Below are positions 62,301 through 64,000 of a stretch of DNA of 64,000 nt, piece by piece. The notes beneath the pieces are model-generated. The model was not told the origin of the DNA. It searched no databases and saw only the letters and a program-made list of their open reading frames with translations. This DNA comes from Monosporascus cannonballus (lineage: Eukaryota > Ascomycota > Sordariomycetes > Xylariales), in assembly GCA_004154925.1 (NCBI GenBank), contig QJNS01000014.1, forward strand, positions 248,001 to 312,000. The letters are read 5' to 3'. The position numbers and the translations under genes are program-made. The stretch's first letter is position 1. Each line of letters starts with the position of its first letter.

Positions 62301-63880
62301 TTCCATAATATTTAATATATATGTTGTTAAGGCGGATAAGTCCTGGAATATTTATGGAAATTAATTAAAAATTAAGCTTTTTTATTAATTTTCTGCTTAT
62401 AATATTTATCTGTATTCCGGAATTTATATTTATTTGTATTATTATATTTCCCGTATTTTTCTTAATAAATATCCTTTTTTAAAAGCGGCTTTATTTTAAC
62501 CGTTTTGTAATTATTTGCAAAATAAATTTGACGTATACGTTTATTCCGGTTTGTTTTTGGTTTCCGTCTGGGAATTATTTTAATTTATCGTTATATATTG
62601 TCATATTTTATATGGCTTTCGGAAACTTATTTTCGTATAACCGGAATAATAAAACTTTCGTATTTTTCTTTAAATTTATAATGTATATTTTTATAATTTG
62701 GTTTTTTATAATTATAACATTTAAATAAGCCTTTATAAAAATTAAAAATATTAAATCGTACGGATTTATTTTAATTAAAATTAAATCGGCGATTATTTGC
62801 TTTCCGAATATAAAAATACCCGCGGTCCTTATTATTTTTATGCGGCATTTTTAATTTATTTTGAAACCTTTTTTTTGAAAATATTAAAATAAGTTTATTT
62901 ACTTTTATTAATATTTTTCTTAAAAGATAATCTGTATTTTGTTTCACCTTTTTCCAGGCGTTTTAATAACGTTTTACTTTATTTATTACGTTATTAACTT
63001 ATTTTAACTTAACGTTTTTTCGTTATAAAATATTTCGTAACCTTAATATTATTTTATAAAAATAATTAAAAGTAAAACGTTTATTATTCCAATAATTTTT
63101 AAATTAAAAACGTCCGTAAACCTTATCTTATAAATTAAATACCGTTATTTAATATAAAGGTTTAACGGTAATTAATCGGATTATTATTATAATTTTATAT
63201 ATTGTCCGTTATATTCCTTATAAATAGAATTAAGATTTATCTAATTTCTTATTTTTAATTTGTTTTTATAATTAAAATAATTAAATATAACATAATAGAA
63301 TTATTAAACGTTCGTAATAAAAACGTTTATATAATTTATAGCCTATTAAATATAAATAAAGGTATTTTGCTTTAATATTTTCGCGCAAATTTCCATAATA
63401 AGCTTTATTTATTTTTTTAAATTAATATGTACTTGAAAAGTTTCGGGCAATTATAATATAATATTTGTTTATTTCCTTTAGGTTTTTATAATAATATCGT
63501 AATTAATTTATAAATCTTTATTTCTTTAATTTATATTATTATTTATCATACCGCTAATTATCGGAATAATTCCAAATATTATTAGTTTTATTAATAAATA
63601 ATGTTTAAAATTTAATTATTATTAAAAAGTTTTATTTTTTTATTTTAAATTTTAAGATGCGTTTATTATATTACGCCCGTTTCCCGACCGTTTACTTAAC
63701 GGTTATCGGGATATATCCTTGTTATATATATAAGGGAATTTAAAATATCGGGAACCATAACCCTTTACACATTAGGGTTCCGTTATAAATTTTTTCGCCT
63801 ATTCCCGTACCGTGATTGATCGTTCGTCGATTAAGTTCCGATCGGCGGTTTTTTCGATTAATAACTTAGGTTCGTTTTGT
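62300..63880 (-). pseudogene. gag: gag remnant of H2
   Basis: The zinc knuckle at 62678-62719 reads CYNYKKPNYKNIHY: C-x2-C-x4-H-x4-C spacing with the first Cys kept and the others Tyr. The rest is gag by position. The GC-richer leader at about 63670-63920 matches H1's. Confidence 0.72.
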
Positions 63881-63939
63881 ATTTGGCAAACTTTACTTCT
63901 GGAAATTATTACGTTACCTTTTATAATAAATAAAAAAAT

Positions 63940-64000
63940 TATAAAATAATGGATAGTTGTAAGTTAAATAAGGTAATTTCCAACTAATCGTAAAGCAAAT
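63940..64000 (-). repeat. 5' LTR of H2, truncated by window end
   Basis: It begins TATAAAATAATGGATAG (TG mutated to TA) and aligns with the first 61 bases of the H LTR. Confidence 0.9.

Larger units (their letters stand above)
56891..64000 (-). mobile_element. Ty3/Gypsy element H2, nested in F2 (right LTR cut by window end)
   Basis: The left LTR is 56891-57097. A purine tract on the minus strand (rc of 57098-57112) marks it as the 3' LTR. The right LTR begins at 63940 and is truncated by the window. Integrase, RT, gag knuckle and the long antisense frame align with H1. It is an independent insertion at a different site from H1. Confidence 0.93.

Noticed and set aside
1..64000. Mitochondrial or bacterial origin because of very high AT
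   Set aside because: Ty3/Gypsy elements with 5-bp target duplications and RIP-type mutation are nuclear fungal features; no mitochondrial genes are seen.

Overview
The window looks like an AT-rich isochore of a filamentous ascomycete (Pezizomycotina) genome. About 95% of it is nested, dead Ty3/Gypsy LTR retrotransposons. Their reading frames are riddled with C-to-T and G-to-A changes: Gln codons became stops, zinc-knuckle Cys and His became Tyr, catalytic Asp became Asn, and TpA is very common. That is the signature of repeat-induced point mutation (RIP). No species can be named, and I see no tRNA, rRNA or CRISPR array. No intact protein-coding gene can be supported.

Layout. 1-6376: family A chromovirus (copy A1, + strand, 5' end outside the window). 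6618-18870: family B element (- strand, duplicated target AATAT) whose 5' LTR is split by family C (13238-18806, - strand, CTAAC). About 19041-22953: 3' part of element E (+ strand, same pol family as B). 22954-25018: the only sizeable non-repeat island. It holds a frame-broken gene with three CBM18 (hevein-type) chitin-binding modules and a convergent broken ORF of unknown function. 25019-39233: element G (- strand), split by a complete family A copy (A2, 30225-37542, + strand, TATTT). 39435-39640: solo LTR of family H (GAACA). 40009-54151: element F (+ strand, TTTGC), split by a full family H element (H1, 42117-49516, - strand). 54175 onward: element F2 (+ strand), split by a second H (H2, 56891 to past the window end).

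The nesting gives a relative order: C is younger than B, A2 younger than G, H1 younger than F, H2 younger than F2. Families A, B/E/F/G and C end pol with a chromodomain, which fits insertion into heterochromatin. B, E, F, F2 and G share internal sequence and one LTR end but carry different U3 modules.

The most interesting signal is a degenerate gene lying antisense between the end of pol and the 3' LTR. It is seen in A1, A2, B, G, E and F. Its product has a conserved Cys cluster (C-x8-C-x2-C-x6/7-C, with a CxxC upstream in some copies) followed by a charged coiled-coil-like segment. Family H has a different, longer antisense frame in the same position. I read this as an accessory gene carried on the opposite strand of several retrotransposon families.
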